DNA of 36,933 nt, taken from contig SVHC01000030.1 of NCBI GenBank assembly GCA_015056055.1, forward strand, positions 1 through 36,933, given 5' to 3'. Below the pieces are notes generated by a model that saw only the letters and a program-made list of their open reading frames with translations, had not been told where the DNA came from and did no database searches. Position numbers and translations under genes: made by a program. This DNA is from Clostridiales bacterium (GTDB lineage Bacteria > Bacillota > Clostridia > Christensenellales > Aristaeellaceae). Shown piece after piece: positions 6,704 to 14,420 of the stretch. Each line of letters opens with the position of its first letter. The first letter of the stretch is position 1.

Positions 6704-8974
6704 ATGTTTTCTCAGTACAAAAACAATACTACGGAAGAAATTGCAGTATGTGGAATTCCCTTCAGTGTAAGCAGGGATGAAAAGGGCTTGGTAAAGGCGA
6801 TTGAAGGCGGAAATTGGACCAATGTAAAGATGGCGAACAAGTGCGAAGTGCTGTTTTTCCTTGGTATGGCAAATACGGAATGGTGCTGCAGTGAGTGGTG
6901 GGGTCAGAACGAAGTTATGTTCAACCACGATCAGCGCGTATTTATCGGCGACAAGATGCAGCGCATCTGCGTTGTATATGAAGACAATACGCAGGATACG
7001 GCGGATATCCGATTTGGCGTAAACTGCTGGAACTACGACCTGTTCTGTGAGCCCGGAAAGAAGGAAAACCGCTGCTTCAGAGCGCCTTATGACGAGCCTT
7101 TCCGCAGCGATGCAAATGCACGCAAGTTGCTGGAAGATTCGCTGCACCTGATGCAGAACGATGCTGAGGATTACGAGAAGAATACCAAATGGGTATTTGC
7201 TTTCCGCGTAAATCCGAACAAGACCATTAAATTCATCACTTGGGGCGGAAAGAAAAATAAGGGCGTAAACATTTCTGCAGTTACAGGTCTGAATGCCGGC
7301 GAAGAAATTGATCCCAAATGGCCGATCATGACCAATGCGGACTTCCTGAACAAGAGCTGGTTTAAGGCTGCCGATAAGCTTGCACATCGTCTGTATACCT
7401 ATATGGAGGATATCCCGAATTCCGTTACAATTGACGAAATCGAAGGATTCGACGCTCCGGATATCCGCTTCTACGGCTCCGGTACGGCTGATATTTATAC
7501 CAACGTATACCGATATAACCTTATGGATATGGCCTATGAGAAGGTAACGGCAGACGGTATGCCGCATACCTCCTCGGAGCACACCTATGACTTTGGCTGC
7601 TATGGTGGTATGGGTACTTATACAGCGGCGGAAGACTATTTCCCGCATGTATGGATTCGCGACAACGGTCGTTCGCTGACGGAGGTTGTAAACTTCGGCT
7701 ACGAAGAACGTCCGATTCTCGCTGCGGATAAGCTGTTTGAAATGCTTAAGCCGTCGATCACCATTTCCATTCCGCACTGGTCTCGTATTGCAAACCTGCC
7801 GCCGGATGAGGACAACCCGGGTATTGACCGCGACCGCATGGAAAATGACGGCCACGGAGCGATTATGCTTTTCATGTACTCTCTGTACAACAAGGGCGTT
7901 GTAGGCAAGGAGTGGGTGAAGGAGAAGGCTGCAAAGCTCAAGGAAGCGGCCGACTTTATCTTCTGGCAGATTGAAAATCCTGTTGAATCCGGATTTGACA
8001 AGGTGCTGTTCACATATTCCGAAAGCTCCGATCAGGCATACGGAAGCTTTGACCTGTTCTCCAATGCTACGGTTGTTGCAGCCATGGAAGGCTTTGCACG
8101 CATGTTTGCAGATATCGGCGATGTGGAATATGCGCAGAAGCTGGCAGATGCCTCAAAGCTGCTTCGCGATGGCATTGATCAGGTATTTATGATGGACCAT
8201 CCGCGCTACGGAAATGTATATACCGATACCACCACCGATTGCTGGACGCATGAATATAAGCGCTTCTGTGAGGCTCTTATGGAGGGCGATATTCACGGCT
8301 ACGATATGGCAACCGATCGTCCTGACCGTTATGAGATTCTCAGCCGTACCTTCCGGGCACAGAAAGAACTGTCCTATTATCCCTTTGCAGGTCGTCAGAT
8401 GGGATATGGTCAGGGATATCTTACCGTTGCTGCCATCACGCTGGATATGTTTGATGAGCTTACTGAATGCATGGATGCAATCGCCTGCGAAAGCTATCAT
8501 CCGTATGATCGCCTGAATTACATCATTCCCGAGGGTATTGTAAGACACGGCAGTGGCAAGTTCTGGTTCCGTCAGAGTGACCTTGGCAATGCTGTTCAGC
8601 AGGCTGAACCCATCAAGTGCGCACGACTCTTGGTTGGTATCGATGATATTACCGTATCCCGTGGTCTGCGTTTGATTCCCAGACTGCCCAACACCTGGAC
8701 GAAGCTTGAGGCAAAGAACTACACTGTAAACACGGCAGATGGCAGGAAGAAGTTTGATTTCACCTATCAGCGCGCAACGAAGGACGATGCTTCCTATGAT
8801 GTATATGCGCAGGCAGATGGAAAGGCATATGGTGCAACCTTCTCCAAGAGTGTGCCTGTAACGTATCTGCGAGTTGGCCCCTTTGATTCTGAGAATATCA
8901 CCGTACGCGGAGGTATTGTAAATCGCGTCGTGAAGCTGCAGAATCGTTGGTTTGCTATGGTGACGCCCTGTTAA
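6704..8974 (+). CDS. Putative (alpha/alpha)6-barrel glycosidase, family not recognised
   Basis: A 756-aa cytoplasmic protein without signal peptide or membrane segment. I cannot assign a named family. The first 300 residues look beta-rich, with many aromatics (WCCSEWWG near 65). The central region looks like a six-hairpin glycosidase barrel: an aromatic-rich WIRDNGR segment at 317-323, EERP soon after, and E380-N381-D382-G383-H384-G385, a motif style found at the active site of GH63/GH15-like and debranching-type barrels. The C-terminal 100 residues look like a beta-sandwich. D320 and E380/D382 are reasonable catalytic candidates by inference. Strong RBS (GGGGG) and own promoter; a terminator follows. 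Carbohydrate-active function is likely, the substrate unknown. Confidence 0.75.
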   Translation: MFSQYKNNTTEEIAVCGIPFSVSRDEKGLVKAIEGGNWTNVKMANKCEVLFFLGMANTEWCCSEWWGQNEVMFNHDQRVFIGDKMQRICVVYEDNTQDTADIRFGVNCWNYDLFCEPGKKENRCFRAPYDEPFRSDANARKLLEDSLHLMQNDAEDYEKNTKWVFAFRVNPNKTIKFITWGGKKNKGVNISAVTGLNAGEEIDPKWPIMTNADFLNKSWFKAADKLAHRLYTYMEDIPNSVTIDEIEGFDAPDIRFYGSGTADIYTNVYRYNLMDMAYEKVTADGMPHTSSEHTYDFGCYGGMGTYTAAEDYFPHVWIRDNGRSLTEVVNFGYEERPILAADKLFEMLKPSITISIPHWSRIANLPPDEDNPGIDRDRMENDGHGAIMLFMYSLYNKGVVGKEWVKEKAAKLKEAADFIFWQIENPVESGFDKVLFTYSESSDQAYGSFDLFSNATVVAAMEGFARMFADIGDVEYAQKLADASKLLRDGIDQVFMMDHPRYGNVYTDTTTDCWTHEYKRFCEALMEGDIHGYDMATDRPDRYEILSRTFRAQKELSYYPFAGRQMGYGQGYLTVAAITLDMFDELTECMDAIACESYHPYDRLNYIIPEGIVRHGSGKFWFRQSDLGNAVQQAEPIKCARLLVGIDDITVSRGLRLIPRLPNTWTKLEAKNYTVNTADGRKKFDFTYQRATKDDASYDVYAQADGKAYGATFSKSVPVTYLRVGPFDSENITVRGGIVNRVVKLQNRWFAMVTPC

Positions 8975-9030
8975 TGGGGAGTGCCTGCAATAGTTGAAAT
9001 CGATTTGAGGAAATAAATAATTGGTGAAAA

Positions 9031-9070
9031 AAGGACTTGCTCCCGTGAAGAATGGGATGCAAGTTCTTTT
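9031..9070 (+). terminator. Likely rho-independent terminator after the putative glycosidase
   Basis: AAGGACTTGC-TCCC (9031-9044) pairs with GGGA-GCAAGTTCTT (9054-9068) with one bulged T and one G-T wobble, ending in a short T-rich tail. The rest of the gap 8975-9263 holds only this and the next promoter. Confidence 0.65.
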
Positions 9071-9180
9071 CTAATTATAATGATTTTGCAGGAATGCAAT
9101 TCGTTTGCTTCTTTGAGAATCGAAAAAATGGATTTTTGAACAAATTGTGCTGCAAAATATGAAAAAACTGACTTTGCATC

Positions 9181-9209
9181 TTGCAAAAATTGGGGGTGTG
9201 CTGTATAAT
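9181..9209 (+). promoter_or_regulatory. Promoter of the RpiR-BaiN-HutP operon
   Basis: -35 TTGCAA (9181-9186), 17-bp spacer, -10 TATAAT (9204-9209). RpiR-family regulators often control their own operon; no clear palindromic operator was identified here. Confidence 0.65.
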
Positions 9210-9263
9210 ATTGCATACTGGTTAAAAATGAATTTCCATGGTAGCTTTGGGGGATGGATTGAT

Positions 9264-10133
9264 ATGGACAATACGCAGGAACTGATTGCGCGTTTGAATC
9301 AAAGTGGTAAAAAACTTTCAAAAAGCCACCGGCGCATTGCCGAATGCATTGTTCAACATTATGACAAAGTGGCATTTATGACCGCATCCAAGCTTGGTCA
9401 GTATGTCGGCGTTTCGGAATCTACAGTCGTGCGTTTTGCTGCGGCACTTGGATATGAGGGATATCCTCAGCTCCAAAAAGCCCTTCAGGAACTGATTCGA
9501 CACAGGCTGACTGCTTCCCAGCGATTCGAAATGACATCGGATATGGACCATTCTCAGGTGCTTTCCAGAGTTCTGAAAGCCGATATGAACAATATCCGCA
9601 TGACGATGGATGAAATTGATATTGCAGCATTTGAATCCGCTGTGGACAAGTTTTTGCAGGCAAGGCATATCTATGTTCTGGGATTGCGTGCAAGTGCACC
9701 GATGGCGCAGTTCTTTGCTCACTATCTGAAGTTTATTTTTGCCAATGTTACGGTTGTAACTTCCGGTATCAGCGATGTTTTTGAGCAGCTGACCCGCATC
9801 AATGACGAGGACCTTCTGGTAGGCATTTCTTTTCCGCGCTATACGCTGCGCACGCTTGAGGCAATGGAATTTGCCAAGAGCCGCGGCGCATCGCTGCTTG
9901 CTATTACGGATGGACCTCTTTCTCCGCTGCATTCTGTATCCGACCTATGCCTGATGGCAAAAAGTGACATGGCTTCGTTTGTCGACTCGCTGTGTGCGCC
10001 GCTGTCGCTGATCAACGCTTTGATTGTAGCGCTTGGTCAGCGCAGACGCCAGCAGGTTACTGCATATTTTGAACAGATGGAAGGCATCTGGTCTGACTAC
10101 AAAGTCTATTTGGGCAAGGGGGCCGAAGAATGA
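9264..10133 (+). CDS. RpiR/MurR-family transcriptional regulator with SIS domain
   Basis: A 289-aa cytoplasmic DNA-binding regulator. Residues 1-77 form the RpiR-type helix-turn-helix (IAECIVQHYD, then the ASKLGQYVGVSESTVVRF recognition region). Residues of about 110-250 form a sugar isomerase (SIS) domain that normally binds a phosphosugar effector (IYVLGLRASAPMA, then a DLLVGISFPRYTLRT stretch). The start at 9264 has GGGGGA upstream; earlier in-frame ATGs overlap the promoter. Its stop overlaps the next start by 4 nt (ATGA), so it is translationally coupled to the BaiN-type flavoprotein. This is an unusual partner, since no sugar-phosphate gene lies in the operon. Confidence 0.9.
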   Translation: MDNTQELIARLNQSGKKLSKSHRRIAECIVQHYDKVAFMTASKLGQYVGVSESTVVRFAAALGYEGYPQLQKALQELIRHRLTASQRFEMTSDMDHSQVLSRVLKADMNNIRMTMDEIDIAAFESAVDKFLQARHIYVLGLRASAPMAQFFAHYLKFIFANVTVVTSGISDVFEQLTRINDEDLLVGISFPRYTLRTLEAMEFAKSRGASLLAITDGPLSPLHSVSDLCLMAKSDMASFVDSLCAPLSLINALIVALGQRRRQQVTAYFEQMEGIWSDYKVYLGKGAEE

Positions 10134-11365
10134 AAAAAATTGCAATCGTAGGCGGTGGCGCGGCCGGAATGCTGGCGGCACTCTATGCTGCCAGAGCAGG
10201 TGCTCGCGTATGCCTTCTGGAACGGAACGAAAAGCTGGGTAAAAAAGTATATATAACTGGTAAGGGGCGCTGCAACGCAACCAACGCTTGCGAAAGAGAT
10301 GAATTTTTTCGGAATATTCCGCGCAATCCGCGGTTTCTGTATGCGGCATTCTCAAAGCTGGACAACATCGGAATGATTGACCTTTTGGAGTCACTCGGCT
10401 GTCCTATGAAGGTGGAACGCGGCGAGAGGGCTTTCCCGGTATCTGACAAGGCAAGTGACGTAACTGGCGCGCTTTCGCGTGAATTGAGGCGTCTTGGCGT
10501 TGAAGTTCGCTTTGAAACCCGCGTTCGTGAGCTCATTATTGAGGACGGCAGTGCAAAGGGCGTTGTTCTGGAGAATGGACAGCGTATTTCGGCAGATGCT
10601 GTTATCGTTGCAACCGGTGGTTTGAGCTATCCTTCTACCGGTTCCACCGGAGATGGATACAGGCTGGCGGAAGCCGCAGGGCATACCGTGATTCCTGCGA
10701 GGGCTGGTCTTGTTCCGATTGAAACAGAGGAAAAGTGGTGCGCTGACCTTACAGGCCTGAGCCTGAAAAATGTGCGTTTAAGCGCAAATGTCAAGGGTGG
10801 GAAGCGTTTTTATTCTGATATGGGCGAAATGCTGTTTACGCATTTCGGTGTGTCCGGTCCGTTGGTGCTGTCGATGTCCAGCATGATTCCGGAAAACGGG
10901 CAGGTGCAGTTGGAAATTGATTTGAAGCCTGCTTTGGATGCGGCTACGCTGGATAAGCGCCTGCTTCGTGATTTTGCTGAAATGCAGAATCGTCAGATTG
11001 CTACCGTAATGGATGGACTTGCACCCCACAGCCTGGCATTGATGCTGTTGCAGCTGGCGGATATTTCGCCGTATATGCCTGTCCACTCTGTTACCAGCGA
11101 GCAGCGCAAGTCGCTTGTGAAGCTGATGAAGGGGATACCGCTGACTGTGAAGGGCACGCGCTCTATGGACGAGGCGATCATTACGCGCGGCGGCATTAAT
11201 GTGAAGGAAGTGAATCCTTCCACGATGCAGTCCCGCCTTGTGAGCGGTCTGTATTTTGCAGGTGAGACTCTGGATATCGATGCAATGACGGGCGGGTTCA
11301 ATCTGCAGATTGCATTTTCGACCGGTGCACTTGCGGGTGAATCTGCTGCGAAGGAGGAAAACTGA
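10130..11365 (+). CDS. BaiN/YhiN (HI0933) family FAD-dependent oxidoreductase
   Basis: A 411-aa cytoplasmic flavoprotein. The N-terminal FAD-binding Rossmann fold has GGGAAG (8-13) and E31 for the ribose. The family hallmark GKGRCNATN lies at 44-52, and the C-terminal FAD-contact region reads LYFAGETLDIDAMTGGFNLQ. Length is typical. Members are mostly uncharacterised; BaiN of gut Clostridia has been linked to bile-acid dehydroxylation, but that role cannot be assigned from sequence. Overlaps the RpiR stop by 4 nt and the HutP-family start by 1 nt, so the three genes form one coupled operon. Confidence 0.9.
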   Translation: MKKIAIVGGGAAGMLAALYAARAGARVCLLERNEKLGKKVYITGKGRCNATNACERDEFFRNIPRNPRFLYAAFSKLDNIGMIDLLESLGCPMKVERGERAFPVSDKASDVTGALSRELRRLGVEVRFETRVRELIIEDGSAKGVVLENGQRISADAVIVATGGLSYPSTGSTGDGYRLAEAAGHTVIPARAGLVPIETEEKWCADLTGLSLKNVRLSANVKGGKRFYSDMGEMLFTHFGVSGPLVLSMSSMIPENGQVQLEIDLKPALDAATLDKRLLRDFAEMQNRQIATVMDGLAPHSLALMLLQLADISPYMPVHSVTSEQRKSLVKLMKGIPLTVKGTRSMDEAIITRGGINVKEVNPSTMQSRLVSGLYFAGETLDIDAMTGGFNLQIAFSTGALAGESAAKEEN

Positions 11366-11793
11366 TGGATTCCAATGTAAACATCAGCGGAAGCAAAACA
11401 GTATCCCGCGCAGCGATTACGATGTGTCTGACGCGTACGCGTGATGAAGAAAAGGAACTGAAACAAAAGTTTGCTACGGAAGAAATTTATGCTGCCGCAG
11501 TAGACTATGGCGGGGAATTTCTGCAGTCCATTACCCGAATTGTAGAGCGCGCTGTGGTTGCGGCAAAGCGCGAAGGTGTTATTTCGCCGGAATCCTATCG
11601 TGAGGAGGGGTCTGTTGCAGGCGCAACAAGAGAAGCACTTTCGCAGATTACAAACAAAGCCATCGGCCTCAGCATCGGTGGCAAAATCGGTATTGCGCGT
11701 GCAGGAAACAATGTAGCTGTTGCAGTATTTTTTGGCATAGGCCTCTTGCATCTTAATGAAGTGGCCATTGGATTGGGACATCGGGCAATCTAA
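11365..11793 (+). CDS. HutP-family protein (clostridial paralogue)
   Basis: A 142-aa protein of the HutP family. Bacillus HutP is a hexameric RNA-binding antiterminator that needs L-histidine and Mg2+. The block SPESYREEGSVAGATREAL (74-92) aligns with the Bacillus region carrying metal ligands His73 and His77, but both positions are glycine here (G82, G86). His129 in GLLHLNEVAIG matches the third ligand, His138. Metal and histidine sensing as in Bacillus is therefore doubtful. No hut genes are nearby. Strong RBS (AAGGAGG); the ATG overlaps the BaiN stop (TGATG). No clear terminator follows in 11794-11890. Confidence 0.8.
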   Translation: MDSNVNISGSKTVSRAAITMCLTRTRDEEKELKQKFATEEIYAAAVDYGGEFLQSITRIVERAVVAAKREGVISPESYREEGSVAGATREALSQITNKAIGLSIGGKIGIARAGNNVAVAVFFGIGLLHLNEVAIGLGHRAI

Positions 11794-11871
11794 ACATATA
11801 AGTATCTGTATCGGAGTTCTGCGGTTTGCGGAATATACGATGCAGTTATTTATTCTGATGGAACTTAAGTA

Positions 11872-11898
11872 TTGTTTGGTAAGTCATAGTAGTATAAT
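11872..11898 (+). promoter_or_regulatory. Weak candidate promoter of the secreted orphan gene
   Basis: A consensus -10 TATAAT (11893-11898) has only a poor -35-like TTGTTT (11872-11877) at 15-bp spacing. The transcript would begin at or within the RBS, which makes this call uncertain. Confidence 0.3.
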
Positions 11899-11917
11899 TG
11901 GATTGGGAGGTTATCAT

Positions 11918-12772
11918 ATGAAAAAGCTGTTTGCGATGCTGATTGTGTGCGCGATTATGCTGAGTGGTGTAGCTATGGCGGAAGCCACTGAAATACCCAG
12001 AGGCGAAATCGTGGAACTTGTGTCTGGCAAGACCTACTCGATTGACGGGGAAACGTTCAGAGTCAAGTATGCATTTAATCTTCCGGAAGATTCGGAACAG
12101 TCCGTAATCATCAAGGTAGGGAATGCGCCGGAAGTTACCTGCACCGGCTGGTATCTTGAGGGCAAAGTATACGCTGCATTTCTGGATACATATGATTTTT
12201 GCATCCTGGTAGGAGATTATGGCCCGAGTGATGATCACTGGTCTGAAATTTTCTATTATGATTCTTACGAGGAAACGCTTACCGATATCGGCGGTGTTGG
12301 TGCGCTTCCGAAGAACATCACCATCAACAACGACGGTACGTTCTCGTGCATGGTGCGTGCAAACGTACTTCATACCTGGTTCCGTCCGGCAGATTTCACG
12401 ATAGCACAGGCGCATCTCTTTGATGAAGAATACAACTACATTCCTACTTCGCCTAAGGTGGTGGAACTCCCCAGAGCGCAGTATCCCATGGGTGCGGTGG
12501 CATATCCCACTATGGATATTCCTGTCTGCACCGATACGGATTTTGATGAAGTTGCATTTGTTGTACCAGCAGGGGATGAGATGTTTTTCACTGTGACGGA
12601 TGACCGTACGTGGGTAATGGTCACACACTATACCCTCAACGAATACGACTACCCTGAGCAGGAAATGGGATATATCCAGATTGATCCCGAAGGCTACTGG
12701 ACCGATGTAATCCTGAATGGAAAGAGTTATTCCGGATACGAAATTTTCCGCGGTTTGCTTTATGCCGACTAA
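11918..12772 (+). CDS. Secreted hypothetical protein
   Basis: A 284-aa exported protein with a signal peptide at 1-22 (basic MKK, hydrophobic core, VAMA cleavage site). The mature part is acidic and rich in aromatics, Tyr and Asp, with a probable beta-rich fold, and has no membrane anchor, lipobox or repeat. I recognise no family. Start chosen by GGGAGG 7 nt upstream and by the signal peptide. It follows the HutP-family gene by 124 nt and ends at a terminator shared with the convergent ABC operon. Confidence 0.75.
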   Translation: MKKLFAMLIVCAIMLSGVAMAEATEIPRGEIVELVSGKTYSIDGETFRVKYAFNLPEDSEQSVIIKVGNAPEVTCTGWYLEGKVYAAFLDTYDFCILVGDYGPSDDHWSEIFYYDSYEETLTDIGGVGALPKNITINNDGTFSCMVRANVLHTWFRPADFTIAQAHLFDEEYNYIPTSPKVVELPRAQYPMGAVAYPTMDIPVCTDTDFDEVAFVVPAGDEMFFTVTDDRTWVMVTHYTLNEYDYPEQEMGYIQIDPEGYWTDVILNGKSYSGYEIFRGLLYAD

Positions 12773-12785
12773 GCGATAATGAAAC

Positions 12786-12819
12786 AAAAAATGTGCAGCC
12801 ATTTGGCTGCACATTTTTT
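12786..12819. terminator. Bidirectional rho-independent terminator
   Basis: AAAAAATGTGCAGCC and GGCTGCACATTTTTT form a 15-bp perfect stem around ATTT. The T-run on one side and A-run on the other let it stop both the secreted-orphan transcript (plus) and the long ABC operon (minus). Confidence 0.93.
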
Positions 12820-12831
12820 GTTGTAAGCGTA

Positions 12832-13746
12832 CTATTCTCCGTCGTCGATGGGACGCTCCAGAATGATTTTTTCACCGTTGAGCTCCATCTTGAGACGGTT
12901 TCCGGATACGTTGAGTTTCTCCAGCATATCACGCGGAATCTGCAGGCGTCCGGCACGGTCGAGGATAACGTATTCATCCTGTACGTCCTGTGCTTCGGTA
13001 AAGGAAGTGATGTCCTGCAGGCGATCGAGATAACTCTGCTTCATGACGCGTTCGCTGCTGATTTTGCCATCGCGAATGGCGACAACGCGATTGACTTTCT
13101 TGGCAAGCAGCTGATCATGCGTGACGATAACGGTTGTGATACCGGTTTCGCGGTTGATGGTGCGCAGCACATCCAGAATGTACGCTGCAGTTTTGGCATC
13201 AACTGCACCGGTCGGTTCATCAGCAAGCAGAAGCTTCGGATTGTTCGAAAGTGCAATAGCAATAGCAATACGCTGCTGTTCACCGCCGGAAAGCTGGGTG
13301 AGCTTGCTGTTTTTCTTATGGGCCATGCCGACCATTTCAAGCAGCTGCAGAGCGCGTTCCTTCTGCTTTTTAGCGTCCTTATCGAAGAGCATCGGCATCT
13401 GTACGTTCTGCCATGCGGTGAGGTAGGGGACAAGGTTTCGGCCGTTATTCTGCCATACGAAACCAACTGTATTGCGCTTATATTCCACGAGCTCGCGGTC
13501 ATTCAGCTTAAACAGATCCTTACCGTCAACCCAGAGCTTACCTGCGGAAGGACGATCCAGGCCGCCGATCATATTCAGGAAAGTGGATTTACCACTGCCG
13601 CTGTTGCCGATGATGGCCATAAACTCGCCCTGCTCAATGGTAACTTCAAGTCCCTGCAGAGCAAGCACCTCAACGTCCTTTGTTTTGTAGATCTTTACCA
13701 GGTTTTCGCACACGACCATGGGGCGAGTGGCTTCATTTGCTGCCAT
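12832..13746 (-). CDS. ABC transporter ATPase with C-terminal SpoVT/AbrB-like domain
   Basis: A 304-aa ATPase of the MacB/LolD type. Walker A GNSGSGKS (47-54), Q-loop Q99, signature LSGGEQQR (152-159), Walker B LLLADEP (172-178) and H210 are all present. Residues 225-256 are a linker, and 257-298 look like a SpoVT/AbrB swapped-hairpin domain ([17 protein letters not shown], then GNRLKMEL and KIILERP), which normally dimerises and binds DNA. The start is uncertain: ATG 13746 is chosen, but GGAGG (13766-13762) is 15 nt away, and 13758 (GTG) or 13761 (ATG) are possible. It overlaps the end of the upstream ATPase gene and is the last gene of the operon. Confidence 0.88.
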   Translation of the reverse strand: MAANEATRPMVVCENLVKIYKTKDVEVLALQGLEVTIEQGEFMAIIGNSGSGKSTFLNMIGGLDRPSAGKLWVDGKDLFKLNDRELVEYKRNTVGFVWQNNGRNLVPYLTAWQNVQMPMLFDKDAKKQKERALQLLEMVGMAHKKNSKLTQLSGGEQQRIAIAIALSNNPKLLLADEPTGAVDAKTAAYILDVLRTINRETGITTVIVTHDQLLAKKVNRVVAIRDGKISSERVMKQSYLDRLQDITSFTEAQDVQDEYVILDRAGRLQIPRDMLEKLNVSGNRLKMELNGEKIILERPIDDGE

Positions 13747-14416
13747 TGACCAATTCACCATCCTCCAGCTCGTATACTGCATCACCGATTTCCATAAGAC
13801 CGGTATCGTGCGTGGTCATAACAATGGTAACGCCTTCTTTATCGGTGAGTTCCTTAAAAATCTTAACGACCTGCAGACCGGTAAGAGTATCCAAGGCACC
13901 GGTGGGTTCGTCCGCAAAGATTACCTTAGGCTTATGAGCCAAGGCACGGGCGATAGCTACGCGCTGCTGCTCGCCACCGGAAAGTTCCTGCGGCAGATGC
14001 TGTGCGCGGGGGCCAAGACCTACCATTTTGAGACATTCCAGAGCGCGCTCGCTCCAATTGCACTTTGCACGGGCCAGACGCAGGGAGAACTCAACATTCT
14101 CCTGCGCGGTCATCATGGGAATCAGAGCTACCGACTGAAATACAAATCCGATATCCTTGCGGCGGAGCTGCGCACAGCCCTTTTCGCTCATGGATACGAT
14201 GCTTCGGTCATCATAGCGTACATCGCCTTCAGTGGGCTTATCCAGCGCGCTGATGATGTTTAGAAGCGTGGTTTTTCCGGAACCGGAACGACCCTTGAGA
14301 ATCGTAAGTTTGCCGCGCGGAATATATACATCCACGCCTTTTAACGCCCAGAATTCCCCGCTGGATGTGGGAAAGCAGCGTTTAATACCTTCAGCAGAAA
14401 TAAATACGTCTGTCAT
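13733..14416 (-). CDS. ABC transporter ATPase (MacB/LolD type)
   Basis: A 227-aa stand-alone ATP-binding subunit of a type VII (FtsX/MacB-like) exporter. Walker A GRSGSGKT (42-49), Q-loop Q94, signature LSGGEQQR (145-152), Walker B VIFADEP (165-171) and switch H203 are intact, so it should be active. It starts 4 nt after the permease gene and overlaps the AbrB-tailed ATPase gene. Together the two ATPases could form a heterodimer on the single 10-TM permease, which is inference. Confidence 0.93.
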   Translation of the reverse strand: MTDVFISAEGIKRCFPTSSGEFWALKGVDVYIPRGKLTILKGRSGSGKTTLLNIISALDKPTEGDVRYDDRSIVSMSEKGCAQLRRKDIGFVFQSVALIPMMTAQENVEFSLRLARAKCNWSERALECLKMVGLGPRAQHLPQELSGGEQQRVAIARALAHKPKVIFADEPTGALDTLTGLQVVKIFKELTDKEGVTIVMTTHDTGLMEIGDAVYELEDGELVNGSK

Positions 14417-14420
14417 TGTA

